From Bacteroidales bacterium (GTDB lineage Bacteria; Bacteroidota; Bacteroidia; Bacteroidales; Muribaculaceae): a DNA stretch of 43,704 nt. Numbering within the stretch: the stretch's first letter is position 1; every line of letters begins with the position of its first letter. Positions 17,349-25,150 of this stretch are shown here, piece by piece. Under the pieces are notes generated by a model. The model searched no databases and was not told where the DNA came from. It worked only from the letters and a program-made list of their open reading frames with translations. Both the position numbers and the translations under genes were made by a program. The DNA lies in contig JAAVFP010000048.1 of the NCBI GenBank assembly GCA_014800735.1, positions 1 to 43,704 on the forward strand. Direction: 5' to 3'.

Positions 17349-18575
17349 GTGACAAATATATACGAACTGCGCCGTTATGGCAAACTGTCCTTCCTCATCG
17401 CCTCGGCGGCGGTGGTGGCTCTGTTTCTGTACTTTTCCAACAGCCTGATCAACGACCTTGCCGTGCAGGAACGCGAGCGCATGGAGATATGGGCCGACGC
17501 CACACGCGAGATAGTGTCCGCCACCACGATGCCCGAAAGTGACGAACCTTCGGCAGAAACCGACATCGACTTTCTGCTGCGCATCATCCAGAGCAACACC
17601 ACCATCCCGGTGCTTCTGACCGATGCCGAGGGCAACATCCTGCAACATCGCAATTTCAAATTCCCCGTGGCTGAGGACGAGGCTGATTTCGGCCTCCCGG
17701 CCGAGCCGCGCAATGTGGAGTTCATCAACCGCAAGCTTGCCACGCTTGCGCGGGGGGAGAATAAGATTGAAATACGCATTTCGCCCGAGGTGTGCCAATA
17801 CCTCTACTACGAGGATTCCACGCTGCTGAAACGCTTGAGCATATACCCCTACATCCAGTTGCTGGTGATGCTGGCATTTATCGCCGTGGTCTACTTCGCG
17901 GTGCTGTCCACCAAAAAGGCCGAGCAGAACAAGGTGTGGGTGGGACTGTCCAAGGAAACGGCTCACCAGCTGGGCACTCCAATCTCGTCGCTGATGGCGT
18001 GGATGGAACTGCTGCCGGACATGGGTGTGGATAAAGACACGCTTGTGGAAATGAACAAGGATGTGAACCGGCTGAGCACCATAGCCTCGCGCTTCTCCAA
18101 AATCGGGTCGGAACCGAAGATGACCGATGAGAACCTCAACACCGTTATCGGCGATGCCGTGGACTATATGACCACACGCATTTCGCCCCGCATCCGCCTG
18201 ACGTGGCAACCCGGCGCCGGAGCGATTCCGGTGAAAGCCTGCGTGCCGCTGCTGGAGTGGGTGATTGAAAATCTGATTAAAAACGCTGTGGATGCAATGG
18301 AGGGCTCGGGCTCAATCACCGTGACCTCGGGCAGCGGGCCGCTGAACGCATTTGTGGAGGTGGCCGACACGGGCAAGGGTATCAGTCGCAAGAATTTCAA
18401 GAATGTGTTCAACCCCGGCTACACCACCAAGAGCCGCGGCTGGGGCCTGGGCCTAACGCTGGCCAAGCGCATAGTGGAGCAGTACCACTCGGGGCATATC
18501 TTCGTGAAAACGAGCACGCCCGGCGAGGGTACTACTTTCCGGATTGAATTGCCTGTTGACAGGCACTTATTGTAG
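17349..18575 (+). CDS. Orphan membrane sensor histidine kinase
   Basis: This 408-residue kinase has two membrane helices (about 13-33 and 168-187) enclosing a periplasmic sensor of about 135 residues with the segment IIQSNTTIPVLLTDAEGNIL (about 79-98), which looks PAS- or PDC-like. The cytoplasmic part has H-box SKETAHQLGTPISSL with phospho-acceptor H206, N-box VIENLIKNAVDAM, G1 box DTGKGI and G2 region GWGLGLTLAKRIV. The same architecture is common in Bacteroidetes. No response regulator is adjacent, so its partner is elsewhere. The start is set by the promoter at 17294-17325. The last 9 bp overlap the convergent gene at 18567-19100. Confidence 0.88.
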   Translation: MTNIYELRRYGKLSFLIASAAVVALFLYFSNSLINDLAVQERERMEIWADATREIVSATTMPESDEPSAETDIDFLLRIIQSNTTIPVLLTDAEGNILQHRNFKFPVAEDEADFGLPAEPRNVEFINRKLATLARGENKIEIRISPEVCQYLYYEDSTLLKRLSIYPYIQLLVMLAFIAVVYFAVLSTKKAEQNKVWVGLSKETAHQLGTPISSLMAWMELLPDMGVDKDTLVEMNKDVNRLSTIASRFSKIGSEPKMTDENLNTVIGDAVDYMTTRISPRIRLTWQPGAGAIPVKACVPLLEWVIENLIKNAVDAMEGSGSITVTSGSGPLNAFVEVADTGKGISRKNFKNVFNPGYTTKSRGWGLGLTLAKRIVEQYHSGHIFVKTSTPGEGTTFRIELPVDRHLL

Positions 18576-19100
18576 CTGAGTCATGTGGTAGCCCAGGGCG
18601 TTGAGCTCCATGCCTATGCCCATCAGGTAGAGCTGGTGCAGGGCGGCAACGTAGAGTTTCATCGCCTCCTGAGTGCCGGGCTCCAGGCCTGATTTCATGA
18701 TGGCCGCATAGGTGCGCTGGGCACACTCGGCCACCACTTTCATTATCTCCTCGCCTTCTTTTTCGTCCACTCCCAGGACGTCCTGCAGAACGTAGTCGTC
18801 CAGGTTGTCGAACCCACGGGCATCGCGCAGCGAGGCATACACCACTGCTCCGCCCTCCTTGGAGAATTTCTCCCAGTCAACATCCCAATATTTTGCCAGG
18901 GCCATGCCCACGAACATAATCCAGCCAAGCGATGTGACGGGATAGTCCTTGAACTCGCGCAGGCCGTCGGGCAGATAGGCGCGTGCAACCGTCGGCCACC
19001 ATTCTTCCAGGTCGGGGCACTCGGGCAGGTGTTCGTCAATACGCGTTTGGCTCACAAGGTATTTGTGGAGGTCTTCCTTAATGTTCGATTCAAAATCCAT
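18567..19100 (-). CDS. Unrecognised protein of 177 residues
   Basis: I do not recognise this protein. It is acidic, soluble and predicted mostly helical, with no signal peptide. It contains a Trp-rich stretch (DLEEWWPTVARAYLPDGLREF, residues about 31-51 in part), then VTSLGWIMFVGMALAKYWDVDW in the middle and a helical C-terminus. The gene-like codon pattern, the clean ATG and the defined leader support it as real. The leader contains a perfect 14-bp hairpin (19117-19147) and, further upstream, a -7 box within repeat copy 3 (19188-19195). Its 3' end overlaps the sensor kinase gene by 9 bp in antisense. Confidence 0.75.
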   Translation of the reverse strand: MDFESNIKEDLHKYLVSQTRIDEHLPECPDLEEWWPTVARAYLPDGLREFKDYPVTSLGWIMFVGMALAKYWDVDWEKFSKEGGAVVYASLRDARGFDNLDDYVLQDVLGVDEKEGEEIMKVVAECAQRTYAAIMKSGLEPGTQEAMKLYVAALHQLYLMGIGMELNALGYHMTQLQ

Positions 19101-19116
19101 AGTTTATAATTTAATG

Positions 19117-19147
19117 ATGAAGGCTGCACACGGTGTGCAGCCTTCAT
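19117..19147 (-). promoter_or_regulatory. Perfect 14-bp hairpin in the leader of the 18567-19100 gene
   Basis: ATGAAGGCTGCACA at 19117-19130 is exactly complementary to 19134-19147 with a 3-nt loop. On the minus strand it ends 16 nt before the ATG and is not followed by a T-run, so it is not a standard terminator. It may be an lpxA-end structure or a translational control element. Confidence 0.6.
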
Positions 19148-19175
19148 TACAACAATCAACGAACAAAGTGGGTTT

Positions 19176-19363
19176 TAAGTAAGTATTCAAATTTAACCGA
19201 TTGTAAGTTATTCATAAATCTTTTATACTCTATGCGACTTCTTTTTTGCCAATTTCAGATTGTCGTTCAGTCGCTTAGCTCGCTAAGCTCCTTCGCTTCG
19301 CACTGAAATTGACTAAAAAAATAAGTTCGCATATAGCATAAATTAAATTTAAACACTTACTTA
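19176..19363. repeat. Palindromic repeat element, copy 3 (complete)
   Basis: This 188-bp element has 21-bp terminal inverted repeats at 19176-19196 and 19343-19363 with two mismatches (TAAGTAAGT...AATTTAA). Inner arms at 19231-19258 and 19303-19333 are complementary (TATGCGA, ACTT, TTTTTT, CAATTTCAG in the same order). The central hairpin GCTTAGC-TC-GCTAAGC is at 19273-19288. The terminal TTA at 19361-19363 is the stop codon of lpxA. A perfect -7 box TAAATTTG (minus strand, 19188-19195) with TTTA 19 bp upstream lies in the left terminus and points to the gene at 18567-19100. Confidence 0.82.
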
Positions 19364-20149
19364 TGCTCCCACGAATTTATGGCCGGCAATCACGAGTTCG
19401 CTCTTGCGGATGAAATCGAGAATATCGTCGCGCACCTGACTGGGATCCACGTCGGCCTCGATGCGCTTGAGGGCGTTGAACACCGAGGTCTGGGTCTGAT
19501 AGATGTGGCGATAGGCCTTGGCGATGTCCTCAATCTGCTCGCTGGTGAAGCCGGCATGCTTCTGAAGGATGACGGAGTTCACGCCGTAGTAGCTGACGGG
19601 ATTGTGAGCCATTATTACAAAGGGAGGCACGTTGGAGCTGATGCGGGTGCCACCCTTGACGAGGGTGAGCTTGCCGATGTGGCTGCCTTCGTGCACCACA
19701 ACGGCCGACGACAGAATCACACCGCAGTCAAGCTTCACGGCGCCGGCCAGCGCCACGTTGTTGCCCAGCACGCAGTGGTCACCCACGTCGGAGTCATGGC
19801 CGACGTGGCTGTTGGCAAACACGAAGCAGTCCGAGCCGATGCGTGTGCCTCCCTCGCACTGGATGCCACGGTTGATAATCACGTGCTCGCGAATCACGGT
19901 GTTGTCGCCCACCCAGCAGTAGGTGTCGCAGCCTTTCCAACGGAAGTCCTGGGGATCGGCGCCGACGATGGCGCCCTGATAAACTTTCACATTCTTGCCC
20001 AGCGTGGTGCCATGGATTATACTGGCATAGGGCATGATTTCGCAGTTGTCGCCAATCACGGTGTCGCGGTCAACGTAGGCGAAGGGATGAATTGTGACAT
20101 CGCGGCCGATTTTGGCAGCGGGGTCAACGTAAGCTAAGGGACTTATCAT
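19361..20149 (-). CDS. lpxA: UDP-N-acetylglucosamine O-acyltransferase LpxA
   Basis: This 262-residue protein has the hexapeptide-repeat left-handed beta-helix (repeated IG-x4 units over residues about 10-190) and a helical C-terminal domain. LpxA-specific features are ADPQDFRWKG (about 64-73), the catalytic-histidine segment HVGHD with H118, VVHEG corresponding to the second conserved histidine, PPFVIMAHNPVSYYGVN, and the C-terminal AYRHIYQTQTSVF. It transfers a 3-hydroxyacyl chain from ACP to UDP-GlcNAc, the first step of lipid A synthesis, in the cytoplasm. The ATG at 20149 begins the usual MISP sequence; an upstream in-frame extension runs through the promoter and is rejected. Here it stands alone rather than beside lpxC/fabZ, so a second copy elsewhere is possible. 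Its stop codon is the terminal TAA of repeat copy 3. Confidence 0.88.
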   Translation of the reverse strand: MISPLAYVDPAAKIGRDVTIHPFAYVDRDTVIGDNCEIMPYASIIHGTTLGKNVKVYQGAIVGADPQDFRWKGCDTYCWVGDNTVIREHVIINRGIQCEGGTRIGSDCFVFANSHVGHDSDVGDHCVLGNNVALAGAVKLDCGVILSSAVVVHEGSHIGKLTLVKGGTRISSNVPPFVIMAHNPVSYYGVNSVILQKHAGFTSEQIEDIAKAYRHIYQTQTSVFNALKRIEADVDPSQVRDDILDFIRKSELVIAGHKFVGA

Positions 20150-20214
20150 AGCTATATATTTTTTAGTTTTCAACGGTATTAAGGTGAACGGAGGCGCGCT
20201 CCGTACTCTATACG

Positions 20215-20222
20215 CAAATTTA
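20215..20222 (-). promoter_or_regulatory. -7 box for lpxA
   Basis: On the minus strand TAAATTTG matches TAnnTTTG and precedes the lpxA ATG by 65 bp. The -33 region is only weakly matched (TTTC near 20240). Confidence 0.5.
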
Positions 20223-20254
20223 GATATAAAATTCCGAAACATCAAGAAAGTTCG

Positions 20255-20300
20255 GAATAAAAAATCCGGGTTGCAGCTTCAAAAGCGCCGCAACCCGGAT
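20255..20300 (-). terminator. Rho-independent terminator of the RND efflux operon
   Basis: On the minus strand an 11-bp perfect stem (ATCCGGGTTGC with GCAACCCGGAT) is followed by TTTTTTATT. It lies 22 bp after the outer-membrane factor stop codon. Confidence 0.85.
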
Positions 20301-20322
20301 AAAAGTCAGTCAGCGTCAGGCA

Positions 20323-21702
20323 TCAGCGACCGCCGCCGAGAGCCTGGTAGAGGTTGATTACCGCACGGGCTTCGTTGAGCTTGGTGGTAATCTGGCTTAT
20401 CTGCGCACCCAGCAGCCCCTGCTGTGCGGTGAGCACTTCAAGGTAGTTGGTCGAACCGGTTGAGTACATCAGAAGGTCCTGGGTGTACTCGACGGACTTC
20501 TCCAGGTTTGCAACCTGCTCCACGAGGTAGGCCGATTTCTCGCGGCTCTTTTCGTAGACGGTGAGAGCGTCGCTAACCTCGGAGGCTGCGGACATCAGGG
20601 TGTACTCGAATGTATTGAGTGCCTGCTCCTGCTGCTTCTTGGAAGCCTTGAGGCGGGCAATGTTCTGACCGCGCGAGAAGATGGGAGCCACCAGCGAACC
20701 GGCAAGCTGATAGAACCATTTGCCGGGGTTCTTCACCATGGAGCCAAGCAGATTGGTGAAACCGCCGTTGGCAGTGATGGTGAGGCCGGGATAGAAGGCT
20801 GCGCGGGCCGATGCGGTGGTGTAGAAGGCTGCAGCGAGAGTCTGCTCGGCGGCCAGCACATCGGGGCGGGCAGCCAGCTCGGACATGGGCACACCGGCGC
20901 GTATAAGCTCGGGCACCTGCAGGTTGACCACATCGGTCACCTCCCACTCCTGCGGCAGGGTGTTGACGAGCAGCGACATGGTGTTGTTGAGCTGGTCAAG
21001 CGACACCTCGAGGTCCGTAATGGACGCGAGGATGCTGTAGTAGTTGGCCGTGGCCTGAACTACGGCAGCCTCGGTCACGCCACCGGCCTGCTTGAGGTTC
21101 TTCATTGTGGTTACTGTTTCGCTCCACAGCTGGGCAGTGTTGCGGCTCAGGTTGAGCTGCTGGCGCACGGCGGCGATAGCGTAGTAGGTGTTGGCCACGC
21201 CGGAGATAATCTGGCTGCGGACTGCCTGGGCATAGGCCTCGGATTTGTACACAGCCGCCTGGGCACCGCGCTTGCTGTTGAGCAGCTTGCCGAAAATGTC
21301 GATTTCCCAGCTGAGCTGCGCGGGCAAGGTGTAGCTCCACGACAGGTCGCTGCCGGCAAAGGAAGCGCCGGCGCCATTGGGAGCCAGAGCCAGCGAGGGC
21401 AGATAGCTCAGGCGTGCGCCCTGCAGGTTGGCCTGGGCAATCTCAACGTTGAGCTGAGCGTTGCGCAGATTGGTGTTGTTGGCCAGAGCCAGGTCGATGA
21501 GTTTCACCAGCATGGGATCGGTGAACACGTCCTCCCACAGCAGATTGCCGAAAGCAGCGGAATCCACGGGCATCTGGCGCGCCTCGGCATAGGCCTTTGT
21601 GAGCGCGGTGGAAGTGGGAGTTTCATATTTTTTGTAGATACCGCAGCTGGAAAGGCCCACAAGAGCCACCACTGCGAAAACTACCTTATATGCTAATTTC
21701 AT
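20323..21702 (-). CDS. TolC/OprM-family outer-membrane efflux lipoprotein
   Basis: This 459-residue outer-membrane factor of an RND pump is a lipoprotein (LVGLSSCG, probable C20). It shows the NodT/OprM signature: ALANNTNLRNAQLNVEIAQANLQGARLSYLPSL (a conserved early helix, about 75-107), ARPDVLAAEQTLAAAF (second half, about 276-291), and the paired C-terminal helices with LLMYSTGSTNYLEVLTAQQGLL. It forms the trimeric exit duct. It lies 20 bp after the inner-membrane pump and is the last gene of the operon, before the terminator at 20255-20300. Confidence 0.9.
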   Translation of the reverse strand: MKLAYKVVFAVVALVGLSSCGIYKKYETPTSTALTKAYAEARQMPVDSAAFGNLLWEDVFTDPMLVKLIDLALANNTNLRNAQLNVEIAQANLQGARLSYLPSLALAPNGAGASFAGSDLSWSYTLPAQLSWEIDIFGKLLNSKRGAQAAVYKSEAYAQAVRSQIISGVANTYYAIAAVRQQLNLSRNTAQLWSETVTTMKNLKQAGGVTEAAVVQATANYYSILASITDLEVSLDQLNNTMSLLVNTLPQEWEVTDVVNLQVPELIRAGVPMSELAARPDVLAAEQTLAAAFYTTASARAAFYPGLTITANGGFTNLLGSMVKNPGKWFYQLAGSLVAPIFSRGQNIARLKASKKQQEQALNTFEYTLMSAASEVSDALTVYEKSREKSAYLVEQVANLEKSVEYTQDLLMYSTGSTNYLEVLTAQQGLLGAQISQITTKLNEARAVINLYQALGGGR

Positions 21703-21722
21703 GTTGATTTCAGTTTTTGAGA

Positions 21723-24700
21723 TTACTTGGCGTACTGCTCGATTTCCTTGTTGATGGTTCCGCCCTTTTCCTCATCCTGCCAAACGATGGGCTTAATCTT
21801 CTCCTGGATGATTTCGAAAATCACGAAGAGCGCGGGCACCACGAAAATCTGGCAAATCATGCCGATGAGCATGCCGCCCACCGAACCGGCACCCAGCGCG
21901 CGGTTGCCGTTGGCGCCGACACCGCTGGCGAACATCATGGGCAGAAGGCCGATGACCATTGCGAACGATGTCATGAGGATGGGTCGCAGACGGTCGGCTG
22001 CACCGGCCATGGCAGCGTTGAAGATGCTCATGCCTGTCTTGCGGCGGTCAAGGGCGAACTCAACGATGAGGATGGCGTTCTTAGCCAGAAGACCGATCAG
22101 CATGATGAGCGCAATCTGAAGGTAGATGTTGTTGCTGATGCCGAACATGCGGGCGAAGATGAACGCACCGGCCAGACCGAAGGGAATTGAAAGAATCACG
22201 GCGAAGGGCAGTGAGTAGCTTTCGTACTGAGCCGACAGAAGCAGGTAGACGAACAGCAGACATAGGCCGAAAATCACGGCCGTGGTGGAGCCGGAACCAC
22301 TGCCGGCCTGCTCGCGGGTCATGCCGGAGAATTCGTAGCTGTAGCCCTGGGGCAGCGTCTGCTCAGCCACTCGCTGAATGGCTGCGATAGCGTCGCCGGA
22401 GGAGTAGCCTGCGGCGGGAGTACCGGTAACCGAGATGGAGGTGAACATATTGAAGCGGTTCATCAGGTCGGGGCCGTACACACGGGTCAGGGTCACGAAG
22501 TTGGAGATGGGGGCCATCTCGTTGCCGTTGCGGATTTTGACGCTGTTGAGCGTTTCGGTGTTGATTCGCGACTCGGGGTCGGCCTGCATCATCACACGGT
22601 AGATTTTACCGAAGCGGTTGAAGTTGGACACGTACATACCACCGTAGTAGCCCTGGAGCGTGCTCAGGATGGTTGCGGGGCTGATGCCGGCCTTTTTGGC
22701 TTTGGCGGCATCAATGTCGATCATATACTGAGGGAAGCTGGGGTTGAAGGTGGTGTAGGCCATGGCGATTTCGGGCTGCTGGTTGAGCTGACCCAGGAAG
22801 TTCTGCACCACGCCGAAGAACTGATTGATGTCGCCGCCGGTGCGGTCCTGCATCTTCATTTCGATACCGTTGGTCACGGAATAACCCGAAATCATAGGGG
22901 GTGCGAAGGCCATCACACGGCCATCCTTGATAGTGGCGTTGCAAGCGGCCATGAGGCGGCCGATGATAGCGGTGGAGCTTTCGGACTTGTCGCGGTCGGC
23001 CCAGTCATCGAGCTTGAGGATGAAGGTACCGTAGGTGGGACCCTGACCGGCAAGGAAGCTATAGCCGTTAATCATTGTACGCAGCTTGATGCCGGGGATA
23101 GTGGCGGCAATGGAGTCGACCTGCTTGAGAACCTCGCCGGTGCGTTCCTGCGATGTGCCGGCGGGCATATCCACCATGGCGAAAATAACGCCGGTGTCCT
23201 CGTCGGGCACAAGGGCCGACGGGGTGGTTGACATGAGCCACACGAGCACAGCCACTGCGGCTACCACGCTGGAGAATGTGATGACTTTGTGACGACCGAA
23301 CCAACCCACAGCCTTGCGGTACTTGGCCAGCATGCTGTTGAAGGCATTGTTGAATGCCACCTGGAAGCGCTTGCTGAACAGGCCGAGCACTGCCACGATA
23401 GCCACGGCCCAGGCAATGCAGCTGAGCAGGACATTGTGGAAGGAGTACCAGCCGAGCACCATGAAGGTGATGGTGGCAACCAGGAGCACGAAGGTGATGA
23501 CCGGGTTGAGGTTGAGGCCGAAAGTACGCTTGGCTTTCTTCACGGCGATTTCGCCCGCGGCCTTGTAGGCGGTTTTCATGCGGTCGGCCAGGCCGGGGGC
23601 TTCCTCGCCTTCCTCGGTGTGAGGCTTCAGGAAGATTGCGCAGAGCGCCGGCGACAGGGTGAGCGCGTTGACAGCCGAGAATGCGATGGCGATAGCCATA
23701 GTAAGACCGAACTGACGGTAGAACACACCCGAGGTACCCGGCATGAACGACACGGGAATGAACACGAGCATCATGACCAGAGTGATGGAAATCAGTGCAC
23801 CGGCAATTTCGTCCATAGCATCGATGGCAGCACTGGTGGCCGAGCGGTAGCCGCTGTCAAGCTTGGCATGCACGGCCTCGACAACCACAATGGCGTCGTC
23901 GACCACAATCGCAATTGCAAGCACAAGAGCCGAAAGGGTGATGAGGTTGATGGAGAAACCAATCAGGTTCATCACAAAGAAGGTACCGATCAGCGCCACA
24001 GGAATGGCGATGGCCGGGATGAGCGTGGAGCGCATGTCCTGAAGGAAGAGGAACACCACGAAGAACACCAGGATGAAGGCCTCGATAAGAGTGTGGACCA
24101 CATTATTGATCGAGGCGTAAAGGAAGTCGTTGTTGTTCATCGTAATTTCGTAGGCAGTGCCCTGGGGCAGGTCGCGCTTCATCTTATCAACCAGTGCGAG
24201 ACAGTTGTTGATAATCTGGGTAGCGTTGGAGCCGGGGGTCTGGAACACGATGCACATCGACGATGTTTTGCCGTTGAGCGCGTTGGCGAATCCGTAGGTC
24301 ACACGGCCAAGTTCGATTTCGGCAACGTCCTTCAGATAGAGTACCTCGCCGTTCTGGCCGGTGCGCACCACGATGTCGCCGAACTGCTCGGGGGTGGACA
24401 GACGGCCGCGGTAGCGCATGGTGTACTGGAACGACTGGTCGCCCTGCTCGCCGAACGAACCGGGAGCGGCCTCCACGTTCTGCTCAGCCAGAGCTGCCGA
24501 AACGTCGGAGGGCATCAGGTGGTACTGAGCCATCACCTCGGGCTTGAGCCAGATGCGCATGGAGTAGTCAGCACCGAAGGCCATAACGTCGCCCACACCC
24601 TGCACACGCTGGATTTCGGGGATAACGTTAATCTTCAGGTAGTTGTCAAGGAACTCCTGGCTGTAGATGCCGGCAGTGTCCACGATGGCGACACCGAGAA

Positions 24701-25112
24701 GCATCGAAGTCTGGCGTTTGCGGGTCTGGATACCCACCTGATTGACCTCGGAGGGCAGAAGATTGGCAGCGGCCGACACACGGTTCTGCACGTCCACAGC
24801 GGCCATGTTGGGGTCGAAGCCCTGCTCGAAGTAGACGTTGATGGTAGCACTGCCGGTGTTGGTGGCGGTGGACTCCATGTAGGTCATGCCCTCGGCACCG
24901 TTGATGGACTCCTCAAGAGGAGCGATAACGGAGTTGAGCACAGCGGCAGCGTTGGCACCGCTATAAGTTGTGGTCACCGATATCGTAGGAGGCGCGATAT
25001 CCGGAAACTGTGTGACCGGCAGTGAGAAAAGACCGATAAGACCCAGCAGCACGATGAAGATTGATATCACCGTGGAAAGCACAGGTCGGGTAATGAATCT
25101 GTCGAGTTTCAT
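21723..25112 (-). CDS. RND efflux pump permease (AcrB/HAE1 family) with extra two-helix insertion
   Basis: This 1129-residue inner-membrane pump expels hydrophobic compounds using the proton gradient. Family features include MKLDRFITRPVLSTVISIFI at the N-terminus, the proton-relay pair D405-D406 in LAIAIVVDDAIVVVEA, the PSALVPDEDTGVIF region near 632 and LLAKNAILIVEFALDRRKTG near the C-terminus (the Lys of TM10). Usual length is about 1040-1060. The excess comes from residues about 505-585, where a charged segment and two extra hydrophobic helices (about 537-556 and 560-580) lie between TM6 and the second porter half. No frameshift is seen. It is the middle gene of a three-gene operon, 38 bp after the adaptor. 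Confidence 0.9.
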   Translation of the reverse strand: MKLDRFITRPVLSTVISIFIVLLGLIGLFSLPVTQFPDIAPPTISVTTTYSGANAAAVLNSVIAPLEESINGAEGMTYMESTATNTGSATINVYFEQGFDPNMAAVDVQNRVSAAANLLPSEVNQVGIQTRKRQTSMLLGVAIVDTAGIYSQEFLDNYLKINVIPEIQRVQGVGDVMAFGADYSMRIWLKPEVMAQYHLMPSDVSAALAEQNVEAAPGSFGEQGDQSFQYTMRYRGRLSTPEQFGDIVVRTGQNGEVLYLKDVAEIELGRVTYGFANALNGKTSSMCIVFQTPGSNATQIINNCLALVDKMKRDLPQGTAYEITMNNNDFLYASINNVVHTLIEAFILVFFVVFLFLQDMRSTLIPAIAIPVALIGTFFVMNLIGFSINLITLSALVLAIAIVVDDAIVVVEAVHAKLDSGYRSATSAAIDAMDEIAGALISITLVMMLVFIPVSFMPGTSGVFYRQFGLTMAIAIAFSAVNALTLSPALCAIFLKPHTEEGEEAPGLADRMKTAYKAAGEIAVKKAKRTFGLNLNPVITFVLLVATITFMVLGWYSFHNVLLSCIAWAVAIVAVLGLFSKRFQVAFNNAFNSMLAKYRKAVGWFGRHKVITFSSVVAAVAVLVWLMSTTPSALVPDEDTGVIFAMVDMPAGTSQERTGEVLKQVDSIAATIPGIKLRTMINGYSFLAGQGPTYGTFILKLDDWADRDKSESSTAIIGRLMAACNATIKDGRVMAFAPPMISGYSVTNGIEMKMQDRTGGDINQFFGVVQNFLGQLNQQPEIAMAYTTFNPSFPQYMIDIDAAKAKKAGISPATILSTLQGYYGGMYVSNFNRFGKIYRVMMQADPESRINTETLNSVKIRNGNEMAPISNFVTLTRVYGPDLMNRFNMFTSISVTGTPAAGYSSGDAIAAIQRVAEQTLPQGYSYEFSGMTREQAGSGSGSTTAVIFGLCLLFVYLLLSAQYESYSLPFAVILSIPFGLAGAFIFARMFGISNNIYLQIALIMLIGLLAKNAILIVEFALDRRKTGMSIFNAAMAGAADRLRPILMTSFAMVIGLLPMMFASGVGANGNRALGAGSVGGMLIGMICQIFVVPALFVIFEIIQEKIKPIVWQDEEKGGTINKEIEQYAK

Positions 25113-25150
25113 TAGATTGTTAATGTAGAGTGTTTACCCGTTGGGAGCAA

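Noticed and set aside
20150-20245. Upstream extension of lpxA
   Set aside because: It crosses the likely promoter, and LpxA proteins start at the MISP sequence.
23289-25025. 578-residue plus-strand frame antisense to the RND pump
   Set aside because: His/Glu/Gly-rich shadow frame of a well-recognised transporter.
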